Source of the DNA: Clostridia bacterium
Lineage (GTDB): Bacteria; Bacillota; Clostridia; Oscillospirales; Acutalibacteraceae
Direction: 5' to 3'
Length of the DNA: 38,596 nt
Assembly: GCA_900771185.1 (NCBI GenBank)
Contig: CAAGND010000027.1
Coordinates: 1 to 38,596, forward strand
Shown one piece after another: positions 1-6,827 of this stretch. The translations under genes were made by a program, and so were the position numbers. Numbering within the stretch: position 1 is the first letter of the stretch; each line of letters starts with the position of its first letter. The notes under the pieces were generated by a model. That model did no database searches. It saw nothing but the letters and a program-made list of their open reading frames with translations, and was not told the DNA's origin.

Positions 1-91
1 AGAGTCTTTCTGTGACTTGAAGTTTTTCTTTCGGTTTTTGATTGGTATCGGTTTAAAGCTATTGATAATACTGCACTTTGACTTCCTGCGC

Positions 92-135
92 GAGCCGCAC
101 TCTGCCGTACCTCTGTACGTCGACGAGTGCGGCTC
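92..135. repeat. long two-tier inverted repeat in the left intergenic region
   Basis: Arms GAGCCGCACTC (92-102) and GAGTGCGGCTC (125-135) are perfect complements. Inside them a second perfect stem, CGTAC (106-110) with GTACG (115-119), closes a CTCT loop. No T-run follows, so it does not look like a simple terminator. The nested, GC-rich form with a short conserved-looking 3' flank (136-160) resembles dispersed palindromic intergenic repeats; copy number cannot be seen from one window. Confidence 0.55.
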
Positions 136-165
136 ACTTGGCTTCGTGGCTTTTTCAACAGTCTC

Positions 166-198
166 CAGCGTGTCAAAAAATACTTTTTCGACACGCTG
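166..198. repeat. hairpin with A/T-rich upper stem
   Basis: CAGCGTGTC (166-174) pairs with GACACGCTG (190-198), and the stem continues as AAAAA/TTTTT with one bulged C, about 14 base pairs in all. It sits between the two-tier repeat and a terminator. Function unknown; it may be part of the same repeated element or a terminator for a gene left of the window. Confidence 0.5.
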
Positions 199-234
199 AG
201 TGGCCGAACATTCAGTTCGGCCGCTGATTTTTTT
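199..234 (+). terminator. intrinsic terminator (plus strand)
   Basis: AGTGGCCGAAC (199-209) pairs with GTTCGGCCGCT (215-225) around an ATTCA loop, with one G-T pair, followed by a run of seven T (228-234). It would end a plus-strand transcript entering from left of the window. Confidence 0.7.
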
Positions 235-238
235 ACAT

Positions 239-270
239 AAACAAAAGAGCAGCGCCGCTCGGCGCTGCTC
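239..270 (-). terminator. intrinsic terminator of the LCP gene
   Basis: GAGCAGCGCC (247-256) and GGCGCTGCTC (261-270) form a perfect 10-bp stem. Read on the minus strand it is followed by TTTTGTTT, and it lies 22 nt after the LCP stop codon. On the plus strand a T-run also follows after a short gap, so it may act both ways. Confidence 0.8.
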
Positions 271-291
271 CAAGATTTTTTCATACGGGTG

Positions 292-1785
292 TTAGGCTGC
301 ATCCTCATCGGAGCCGGTGTTTCTGTTCCACGGAGTTGTTATATCCGGGACAGTCAGACTCGGCAGTGTTATATCGCTGATGTCCGGGAATCTCCCCGAA
401 GTCTCGCTTTCTTCGACCTCGGTCTCGGAATAAGCCTCGCTCTCCGATGTGCTTTCATCGCTCGAATATTCGCCGGTAGTGATATCGCTTCCTACCGTCT
501 CATTAACCTCCTTATTGGCAGAACCTCCTCCCGAATAGTTCGGGTTGGGTGTTGCGCCCTGTTTGAGCAAGTCAACAGCCGAAACATGGTCGGAGCCGAT
601 GTTGATGTTAGTATCGCCGTAAAGCGCAAGCTGCAGTTCGCGGGCTACCACCGGATAGTCGATGACCCAGACTGAAAGCGGATGTCCCGCTATCTTTGCA
701 TAATACGTCCAAAGCTGTGCGGAGGAATAATTGCCTTCAGAAGGCATAACGAGCTGTTCAATTTCATATTTCATCCAGCCCTGAGAGAGAGCCTGGGTGA
801 GAAGAGAAAGGATTTCTGTCTTCTTATAGTTGGTGACAACATTCGGCAGAACGATATTCATCGCGTTGTTGAGCTGACCTGCCGAAGCGTTTTGAGCGCT
901 CTTTATCAGAGCCATTATTATAAGGCGCTGGCGCCCCGTTCTGCCGACATCGCCCGCACTGTCAACATAGCGTATGCGGCTGAAGACAAGCGCCTGAGCA
1001 CCGTTGAGTTTGACGGCATCGCCTGACTGAATTTTGTCAATTTTCGTGGTGGTTCTGTTGATATATTCCGCCTCATACGGTTCAACCGGAACCGTCACTC
1101 CACCCAAAGCATCAATCAGCTTGGGGAAGCTCTTGAAATCGACGCTGATGTAGTGATCTATTTCAATTTTATAGTTATTTTCAAGCGTTTCAATCAGTGT
1201 CGCAGGACCGCCCCAGAAATATGAGTGATTGGTCTTGCAGCATCTGCCCTGCCCGTTTATATTCATATAAGTGTAACTGTCGCGCAGGAAAGACACAAGC
1301 TTGATTTTCTTGGTTTTTTTGTTCAGTGACAGCAGCATTATAACATCCGAACGTCCGGAATCCGATTTTCCCGTTTCGCTGTCAACCCCGAGCAGAAGAA
1401 CATTGATTACGTTCTTGCTCGAATACTTAGCGCCGCCGTTTGTCGCCCACTGTTCAAGGAGATTGTCAATATCCGATGCATCGGACACATCGTACATCGC
1501 CTCAAACTGCTCCTCGGGCGCAAAGGTGTCATCCTCATTTCCGCCGAAGCCGGCATTTATCTCTATCAGACCGAGCTTGTTTGCCACAAAGATTCCGCCC
1601 GCGATAAGCAAAAGAGCAAGCACAACGCAGACAACAGTTACCGTAATCTTCAGATTGCGCTTGTTGTTCTTCATAAAAAACTTTTTAATTTTTTCGCTCC
1701 TGCTGCCGGAGCTGCTGATATCCTCTGTTTCGACTTTTCGTTCTGAGTTCTGAACGGGAGCTTTTTTTCCGTTTTCTTCTTTCAT
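292..1785 (-). CDS. LytR-CpsA-Psr (LCP) family glycopolymer ligase
   Basis: LCP proteins are membrane-anchored enzymes that transfer lipid-linked glycopolymers (teichoic acid, capsule) to peptidoglycan outside the cell. This 497-residue protein has a charged cytoplasmic tail (1-45), one membrane helix (about 46-68) and then an LCP domain: the segment LLLGVDS, the Arg/Asp-rich SGRSDVIMLLSL stretch, SFLRDSY, and SRIRYVDSAGDVGRTGRQR near the domain end carry the conserved Arg and Asp residues of the family. The last 90 or so residues are a Ser/Glu/Thr-rich low-complexity tail. The frame is open from 1845, but the ATG at 1785 has an AG-rich binding site (GAGAG) 7 nt ahead, so I start there. It is separated from jag by a terminator and probably has its own promoter; a TGG-TATCAT extended -10 lies at 1836-1841. 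Which polymer it attaches cannot be told. Confidence 0.93.
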   Translation of the reverse strand: MKEENGKKAPVQNSERKVETEDISSSGSRSEKIKKFFMKNNKRNLKITVTVVCVVLALLLIAGGIFVANKLGLIEINAGFGGNEDDTFAPEEQFEAMYDVSDASDIDNLLEQWATNGGAKYSSKNVINVLLLGVDSETGKSDSGRSDVIMLLSLNKKTKKIKLVSFLRDSYTYMNINGQGRCCKTNHSYFWGGPATLIETLENNYKIEIDHYISVDFKSFPKLIDALGGVTVPVEPYEAEYINRTTTKIDKIQSGDAVKLNGAQALVFSRIRYVDSAGDVGRTGRQRLIIMALIKSAQNASAGQLNNAMNIVLPNVVTNYKKTEILSLLTQALSQGWMKYEIEQLVMPSEGNYSSAQLWTYYAKIAGHPLSVWVIDYPVVARELQLALYGDTNINIGSDHVSAVDLLKQGATPNPNYSGGGSANKEVNETVGSDITTGEYSSDESTSESEAYSETEVEESETSGRFPDISDITLPSLTVPDITTPWNRNTGSDEDAA

Positions 1786-1913
1786 AACATCACTCTCTTT
1801 CTCTTCCTTCACTGCACAAAAGCCATACAATAGTAATGATACCACATAAAAAGCAAAATAGCGATAAAATGCGCTATAAATTTATCGATTGTTTATTATT
1901 GCGTCACTTATAT

Positions 1914-1950
1914 AAACGAAAAGCGTGAAAAAACTGCTTCTTTCACGCTT
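1914..1950 (-). terminator. terminator of the rpmH-jag operon
   Basis: A 10-bp stem, AAGCGTGAAA (1921-1930) with TTTCACGCTT (1941-1950), is followed on the minus strand by TTCGTTT. It lies just past the jag stop codon and closes the leftward operon. Confidence 0.8.
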
Positions 1951-1966
1951 CGTATTACCAATTTTA

Positions 1967-2782
1967 TTATTCGGTCTTGCCGGTTTCAATCTTACCGTAT
2001 CTTGAGGCTGAAGCAGCATCTGAACGGGGAGGACGTGAGGGAGCCGCGGGCTGAGACCTTGAGTCTCTTCTCGGCGCTCTGTCTCTGTTGTAGTCGCGGT
2101 TCTGATAGCCGCCTCTTCCGCCTCGTCTGCCGCCGTTGGTGGGCTTGAAGCCATCTTCAAGAGTGATGACCACTTTGCGGTCATTCTCAGAGCCGACAGA
2201 GTGAGAGCTGACGCCCTCTATCTCCTGAATTGTTGTATGAATTATACGCCGCTCATAGGGATTCATAGGATCAAGCACAACATTTCTGCCATACTTCTTG
2301 ACCTTTGCGGCGTTCTTTGCGGCAAGGCTGCGGAGAGTTGCTTCTCTCTTTTCACGGTAGTTTCCGATATTGAGCGACACTCTCTTGGTCTCATCCGAGC
2401 CTCTGTTTATAACGAGACGGACAAGGTACTGGATAGCATCGAGGGTTTCTCCTCTGCGTCCGATTGCCGCGCCGTAATCGCCGTCATATTCGACTGATAT
2501 AAGCACCTCTTCATCTGTCTGCTCAAAATTAATTTTCGCATCTTCGATTCCAAGGCTTTTGAGAATTGTCTCAAGATAGTCCTGAGCCGCAGAGAAGGGC
2601 GACGCTTCATAGCTCACCCTCACCTTTGCGGGAGAACCTCCGAAGAGGCCGAGAACTTTCTTTGAGGGCATTTCAAGCACTTCTATTTTAACATCTGCAT
2701 CTGCGGACACACCGAGCTCGCTGAGGGCGGCGGCTTTCGCCTCCTCGACGGTTGCGGCAGTTCCGATAGCTTCTTTAATCAA
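1967..2782 (-). CDS. jag: Jag/KhpB, RNA-binding protein (Jag_N, KH and R3H domains)
   Basis: Jag (SpoIIIJ-associated protein, KhpB in streptococci) is a cytoplasmic RNA-binding protein, usually encoded with yidC and linked to cell division and elongation. The 271 residues hold Jag_N (1-50, ending in the KKVLGLFG motif), a KH domain (about 65-140, GxxG loop G108-R-R-G111) and an R3H domain (about 150-212, R178-x3-H182). A tail of about 55 residues rich in Arg, Gly, Asn and Pro follows; it is longer than in many homologues. The start codon is TTG at 2782, with GGTGG 9 nt upstream; no in-frame ATG precedes the Jag_N domain. It lies 43 nt after yidC. Confidence 0.96.
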   Translation of the reverse strand: MIKEAIGTAATVEEAKAAALSELGVSADADVKIEVLEMPSKKVLGLFGGSPAKVRVSYEASPFSAAQDYLETILKSLGIEDAKINFEQTDEEVLISVEYDGDYGAAIGRRGETLDAIQYLVRLVINRGSDETKRVSLNIGNYREKREATLRSLAAKNAAKVKKYGRNVVLDPMNPYERRIIHTTIQEIEGVSSHSVGSENDRKVVITLEDGFKPTNGGRRGGRGGYQNRDYNRDRAPRRDSRSQPAAPSRPPRSDAASASRYGKIETGKTE

Positions 2783-2825
2783 CAGATTTCACCACCTGTA
2801 AAATTTTGACGGGGAGCCTTCCGGC

Positions 2826-3770
2826 TTATTCCTCGTTTATTTTCTGCGCTGCCCTTTTGAGATTTTCTTCTCTTGAGCGGCGCTGCACCGTTTCATCAAC
2901 CATGAGCTTTGCTATCATCTTTTTGGGGCTGTGAGTAACAGAGAGAATGACCGTCTGAATGAGCGCGAACACATTCGACGCTATCCAGTAAATACCGATG
3001 CCCGCCGGGAACTGGAACGTGAAATAGAGCGAGAACAGCGGCATGCCGAAGGTCATGCATCCCATTGCGGGATTTTTGCTCATTTCAGGGTTTGTCTCTT
3101 TCTGCTTGAGCATTGAGAAAAGGCTTGTCCCGAGAGAGGTGACACCCGAAAGAATGGGCACCAGCCAGAGCAGGCTCGGGTCTTTAATTGACGGTGTCTG
3201 ACCCAGCGGCACTCCGAGGAAGGTGAAGTTGAATTCGGAGATGGTCTCATACCAGCCGTCGGGTATTGTGACGACAGACGCAATCTTGTCGATATTGTCT
3301 ATGATATAGAGCTGAATAGTACGCTCCTGCTGAGCGGGAATCGTGCCGCCCAGAATCTGTTTTGCGCCCTCGGTAAGAACATCGATAACATTATCCGGAA
3401 CAGAGAGGGCATAGGTCAGCGGCTTGTATATAACGCCGATAAGACCGAAAATTATCACGAACTGAATCATCAGCGGAACACAGCCCATATTCATGGGGTT
3501 GTGACCCTCACGCTGATAGAGAGCCTGGGTCTCCTCCTGGATACGGCGCTGGTCGCCCTTATATTTGGCGTTGATTCTCCGTATCTTCGGCTGAAGGCGC
3601 TGTGTTTTAACGGTTCCCTTAGTCTGATATATGGATGTCGGCAGCATGAGAAGTCTTGCGAAAAGGGTAAAGAGGATGAGCGCAAGACCGTAGTTATTGA
3701 CAGCCTCAAATATGAATTTAAGTATTATACCGAACGGTACACCCAATATATCATAAATGGTGTTCATCAT
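2826..3770 (-). CDS. yidC: YidC/Oxa1/SpoIIIJ membrane protein insertase
   Basis: YidC inserts membrane proteins alone or with SecYEG. The 314-residue product has the short Gram-positive form: an N-terminal helix, then the conserved core of five membrane helices with a charged cytoplasmic hairpin between the first two (segment RLQPKIRRINAKYKGDQRR). The hydrophilic-groove Arg expected in helix 1 is seen in LFARLLMLP. The usual N-terminal lipoprotein cysteine is not evident. The frame is open to 3824, but ATG-ATG at 3770/3767 sits 10 nt after GGAGG, so the start is placed there; this overlaps the yidD stop by 20 nt. The basic C-tail ends in KINEE. Confidence 0.96.
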   Translation of the reverse strand: MMNTIYDILGVPFGIILKFIFEAVNNYGLALILFTLFARLLMLPTSIYQTKGTVKTQRLQPKIRRINAKYKGDQRRIQEETQALYQREGHNPMNMGCVPLMIQFVIIFGLIGVIYKPLTYALSVPDNVIDVLTEGAKQILGGTIPAQQERTIQLYIIDNIDKIASVVTIPDGWYETISEFNFTFLGVPLGQTPSIKDPSLLWLVPILSGVTSLGTSLFSMLKQKETNPEMSKNPAMGCMTFGMPLFSLYFTFQFPAGIGIYWIASNVFALIQTVILSVTHSPKKMIAKLMVDETVQRRSREENLKRAAQKINEE

Positions 3771-4017
3771 GAATGTGAATCCTCCGGTTCGATTTTTTCC
3801 CCTTTTTCGGGGGAACGGGATCATAGCCGCCGGGGAAGAGAATGTTGCATCTGAGCAGCCGTGCTATGGTCAGCAGACTGCCTTTGAAGGCTCCGTGAAC
3901 TTCAAGCGCTTCAATAGCGTATTGAGAGCAGGTAGGATAGTACCTGCACATATCGGGTAAAAGAGGTGATATACGCTTTCTGTAAAAACTTATTAGCTTG
4001 ATGAGAAAATCCTTCAT
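3751..4017 (-). CDS. yidD: YidD, membrane protein insertion efficiency factor
   Basis: YidD is a small membrane-associated protein thought to help YidC-dependent insertion. The 88-residue product shows the family pattern: an amphipathic N-terminus (FLIKLISFYRKRISPLLP), the cysteine motif CRYYPTCSQYA, and the conserved RLLRCN and FPGGYDPVP segments. It overlaps rnpA by 4 nt (ATGA) and yidC by 20 nt, which implies translational coupling. Confidence 0.97.
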   Translation of the reverse strand: MKDFLIKLISFYRKRISPLLPDMCRYYPTCSQYAIEALEVHGAFKGSLLTIARLLRCNILFPGGYDPVPPKKGKKSNRRIHIHDEHHL

Positions 4018-4376
4018 TTTTCTTCACTGAATAGCTTAATGACACCCAGAGCCTTCAGCTGAGTGTGCATCGCCTTTTTGACATCGGTGCTCTTGAGCGC
4101 AGCTGTTTTGTGCCGGGCTACGAAAACAATGTCCCAGCTACCTGAGCACTCGTCTTTGAGCTCCCTGTATGCCGCACGGATAATTCTGCGGCAGCGGTTG
4201 CGCGTGACTGCGTTGCCCAGCTTTTTGCCGGTCGTTATTCCGACACGCACAGATCCTTTTCCGGTTCTGAGCGCATAGGTGACAAGCGCCGGTCCTGCTG
4301 CCGATTTGCCGCGCCCGTAGGCTCTGCGAAAATCGCTGTTAAGCTTGAGTGTCTGATATTCTGCCAAAGCAATCAA
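4014..4376 (-). CDS. rnpA: ribonuclease P protein component
   Basis: RnpA binds RNase P RNA and helps it cut the 5' leader from pre-tRNA. The 120 residues include the N-terminal LKLNSDFRRAYGRGKS segment and the signature RNR motif (TRNRCRRIIRAAYREL). The gene follows rpmH and overlaps yidD by 4 nt, the usual Firmicutes order. The RNase P RNA gene itself is not in the window. Confidence 0.97.
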   Translation of the reverse strand: MIALAEYQTLKLNSDFRRAYGRGKSAAGPALVTYALRTGKGSVRVGITTGKKLGNAVTRNRCRRIIRAAYRELKDECSGSWDIVFVARHKTAALKSTDVKKAMHTQLKALGVIKLFSEEK

Positions 4377-4408
4377 TCCATCCGTGGCAATTAATCCGCT
4401 CTCTGTTC

Positions 4409-4543
4409 TCAGTATGAGAGCTGCTTTCTGCCCTTGGCTCTGCGGCGGGCAAGAACCTTGCGTCCGTTTCTGTCAGACATTCTTTTGCGGAAGCCGTGCT
4501 CCTTCTTACGGTGCAGCTTCTTGGGCTGGTAAGTTCTTTTCAT
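4409..4543 (-). CDS. rpmH: 50S ribosomal protein L34
   Basis: A 44-residue, very basic protein opening with MKRTYQPKK and closing with GRKQLSY is unmistakable L34. AGGT-type binding sequence precedes the ATG. It is the first gene of the leftward rpmH-rnpA-yidD-yidC-jag operon and has a strong promoter 92-121 nt upstream. Confidence 0.98.
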   Translation of the reverse strand: MKRTYQPKKLHRKKEHGFRKRMSDRNGRKVLARRRAKGRKQLSY

Positions 4544-4634
4544 TTACAATACCTCCGTTTCACTAAAGTAATATATCCCCTACAACTATCATCGAAATTC
4601 AGATAATTGACGTGACCTACCCTTGCAAGCTAAC

Positions 4635-4664
4635 ATTATATAACAATCTCAACATCAATGTCAA
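4635..4664 (-). promoter_or_regulatory. sigma-A promoter for rpmH operon
   Basis: On the minus strand TTGACA (4659-4664) and TATAAT (4635-4640) are both perfect consensus with an 18-nt spacer. It fires leftward into rpmH and is divergent from the dnaA promoter. Confidence 0.85.
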
Positions 4665-4696
4665 TCTTTTTTTTGCGCTCTTGTGCAATCTGCTTG

Positions 4697-4725
4697 TTGA
4701 AAAAAGGGGGTTACTGTGATATACT
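4697..4725 (+). promoter_or_regulatory. sigma-A promoter for dnaA
   Basis: TTGAAA (4697-4702), a 17-nt spacer and TATACT (4720-4725) give a good promoter about 90 nt before the dnaA start. No canonical DnaA box (TTATCCACA or close) overlaps it, so classical DnaA autorepression is not visible here. CAATCT occurs three times between it and the rpmH promoter (4644, 4662, 4686); the meaning is unknown. Confidence 0.75.
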
Positions 4726-4814
4726 TTTGATATTATGGAGTAATGTGTTTTTCGGGCGGCGGGTGTAAACTCAAACTGTTCTGAGCCGCCCCGCAAAACG
4801 AGGAGGAGAAGATT

Positions 4815-6164
4815 TTGGATTCATTCAACGAGCTTTGGCAGCTCGTCTACAAGCAGCTTCAGCAGACAACCTCTGAAGCTATCTTCAACGTATGGTTCAG
4901 CGAGCTTGAACCTGTGAGCTTTGACGGCAACAAGGCAACGCTTCTCGCGTCTGCCGATTTCAAACGCCGCATAATTATGCAGAAATTTCCTGACACGCTC
5001 AAAGACGCTTTTGAGGCCGTGCTCGGTTTCAGCGTGGAGGTGGAGGTTATTGCTCCCGCCGCCTCTGACGGAAATTCGTATTCCCCGCCCGCCGCCGCGC
5101 ATGATGACACAAAGGTTGATGTCGGCGATGACAGTCTGCGCGCCTCAAACTTTTTTGAGAACACCTTTGACACCTTCGTCGTCGGCTCATCGAACAAATT
5201 CGCCCACGCCGCCGCTCAGGCTGTCGCGGCCAATCCCGGCAAGGCGTATAACCCCCTGTTCATCTACGGAAATTCGGGGCTTGGCAAGACGCATCTGCTC
5301 AACGCCATATGCCATGAGATAAAACGGAACAATCCGGATATGAAAATTGTTCTCGCCGACGGTGAGCATTTCACCAACGAGTTCATCTCGGCTCTCAGCA
5401 AACAGTCAACAGCCGCCTTCCAGAACAAATACCGCAAGGCGGACGTGCTGTTGATGGACGATGTTCAGTTCATTGCCACAAAGGAGCGCACACAGGAAGA
5501 ATTTTTCCACACCTTCAACGCCCTGACGCAGGACGGCAAGCAGATAGTTCTGTCCGCAGACCGCCCGCCCAAGGACATGCCTATGATAGACGACAGGCTT
5601 CGTTCACGTTTTGAATGGGGTCTGCTTGCCGACATTCAGCCGCCCGACCTTGAGACGAGGATGGTTATCGTCAAGCGCAAGGCAGATGCCCTTGATTTCG
5701 ATATCACCGACGATGTGGTTGAATACATAGCGGAGAAACTCAAGAACAATATCCGTCAGCTTGAGAGCGCAGTCAAGAAGATGCAGGCATATGTCACTAT
5801 TCAGGGCGCGCACGTCAACACCGCGACAGCACAGCAGGCAATCAAGGATATTCTCAGCGACAACAAGCCCATTCCCGTTGTTGTTGAGAGAATAATCAAC
5901 GAGGTTGCCAGAACCTACGGGGCTAATCCCGATGACCTGCGTTCAAAGAAAAAGGATGCTCAGACCTCAAAGCTGCGCCAGATTTCCATGTATATTGTGC
6001 GCGAGGTCACAGGTCTTTCCTCAAAGGCCATAGGAGCGGAGTTCGGCGGCAGACACTACTCCACTGTCCTCTACGCCCTTGACGAAATAAAGAGCGAGAT
6101 GGACACCGACTCGGTTCTCAGGAACACCGTCAACGATATAATCAAAAATGTTCAGGAGGACTGA
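4815..6164 (+). CDS. dnaA: chromosomal replication initiator DnaA, with atypical DNA-reading residues
   Basis: DnaA binds DnaA boxes at oriC, melts the origin and loads the helicase. The 449 residues contain domain I (1-80), a short linker, the AAA+ domain with Walker A GNSGLGKTH (152-160) and Walker B LLMDDVQF (about 212-219), and the helix-turn-helix domain IV (about 355-449). In domain IV the usual signature GGRDHST reads GGRHYST (H414, Y415), and the Pro of SLPxIG is Lys (K404). By alignment these match E. coli P423, D433 and H434, which contact bases of the box. The start is TTG at 4815, 8 nt after AGGAGG, the only sensible start. dnaN does not follow; the next gene is an ANTAR protein. 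Confidence 0.97.
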   Translation: MDSFNELWQLVYKQLQQTTSEAIFNVWFSELEPVSFDGNKATLLASADFKRRIIMQKFPDTLKDAFEAVLGFSVEVEVIAPAASDGNSYSPPAAAHDDTKVDVGDDSLRASNFFENTFDTFVVGSSNKFAHAAAQAVAANPGKAYNPLFIYGNSGLGKTHLLNAICHEIKRNNPDMKIVLADGEHFTNEFISALSKQSTAAFQNKYRKADVLLMDDVQFIATKERTQEEFFHTFNALTQDGKQIVLSADRPPKDMPMIDDRLRSRFEWGLLADIQPPDLETRMVIVKRKADALDFDITDDVVEYIAEKLKNNIRQLESAVKKMQAYVTIQGAHVNTATAQQAIKDILSDNKPIPVVVERIINEVARTYGANPDDLRSKKKDAQTSKLRQISMYIVREVTGLSSKAIGAEFGGRHYSTVLYALDEIKSEMDTDSVLRNTVNDIIKNVQED

Positions 6165-6172
6165 TGTCCTCC
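6155..6172 (+). terminator. short hairpin across the dnaA stop codon
   Basis: GGAGGAC (6155-6161) and GTCCTCC (6166-6172) make a perfect 7-bp stem with a TGAT loop; TTTT starts 4 nt later and TTTTT 5 nt after that. It could be a weak terminator or attenuator between dnaA and the ANTAR gene. The 105 nt from here to the next gene hold no other clear signal. Confidence 0.4.
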
Positions 6173-6277
6173 CGACTTTTACGGTTTTTGTCCGCTTTTC
6201 TTTATTTAATCCTAACGTGTCGGCGGCATTCTTTACCACTGTGCCGCGCACTTATTATCCGGGGGATGAGGTAATCA

Positions 6278-6817
6278 GTGAGAGATATAATCCTTGCTTC
6301 ACCGGCGGAAAAGGTTCGCTCACAGCTCAAGGCCTTTTTGTCGGAAATGGGAATAATCGGCGTTATCGAATGCAAGACCGCCTCTCAGACTCTCCAGTAT
6401 TGCCGCCGTATGCCTTCGTGCATAGTTATATGTCACCGTGTGACGGATATGCCGCCCGCCGCCATGGCGCGGCTGCTGCCGCCCAAGGCGGATATGCTGC
6501 TGCTTATCTCATCCTCGCAGGAGCCCCTTTTCGGGCTGAGCAACGTGCGGTGCGTCACTCTGCCGCTCTCCCGTCCCGATTTTCGCAGGACAGTTGAGGT
6601 TCTCCTGAGTGCAACATCGGACAGCAGGATTAACGCAGGCTCCAACAGGAGCACCGCCGAGCATGAGATTATCGACAAGGCGAAGAAGCTCTATATGAAG
6701 GTCAACTGTGTATCTGAGCAGGAGGCCTACGCATATATCAGAAGGCGCAGTATGAACGAGGGCAGCACCATTGCCGCAACGGCTAAGCATCTTCTGAGCG
6801 AACTGGCAAATATTTAG
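6278..6817 (+). CDS. ANTAR-domain RNA-binding protein with degenerate receiver domain
   Basis: ANTAR domains bind paired hairpins in nascent RNA and prevent termination, usually under control of a phosphorylated receiver domain. Residues 128-176 of this 179-residue protein fit ANTAR well: IIDKAKKLYM, SEQEAYAYIRRRSM and IAATAKHLLS. Residues 1-110 have receiver-like size and pattern, but the acidic pair after strand 1 is missing (ILASPAEK), the phospho-Asp position falls in VICHRV without Asp, and the late Lys is lost (TLPLSRP). So it probably cannot be phosphorylated, and may sense something else or be constitutive. The start is GTG at 6278 with GAGG just upstream. dapF follows after 10 nt, so it likely shares its message. 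Its RNA targets are not known. Confidence 0.85.
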   Translation: MRDIILASPAEKVRSQLKAFLSEMGIIGVIECKTASQTLQYCRRMPSCIVICHRVTDMPPAAMARLLPPKADMLLLISSSQEPLFGLSNVRCVTLPLSRPDFRRTVEVLLSATSDSRINAGSNRSTAEHEIIDKAKKLYMKVNCVSEQEAYAYIRRRSMNEGSTIAATAKHLLSELANI

Positions 6818-6827
6818 GAGGCAAAAC

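Noticed and set aside
17..199. 60-codon plus-strand frame at the left edge
   Set aside because: It runs through the inverted repeats, lacks a binding site, and its sequence is set by the palindromes.
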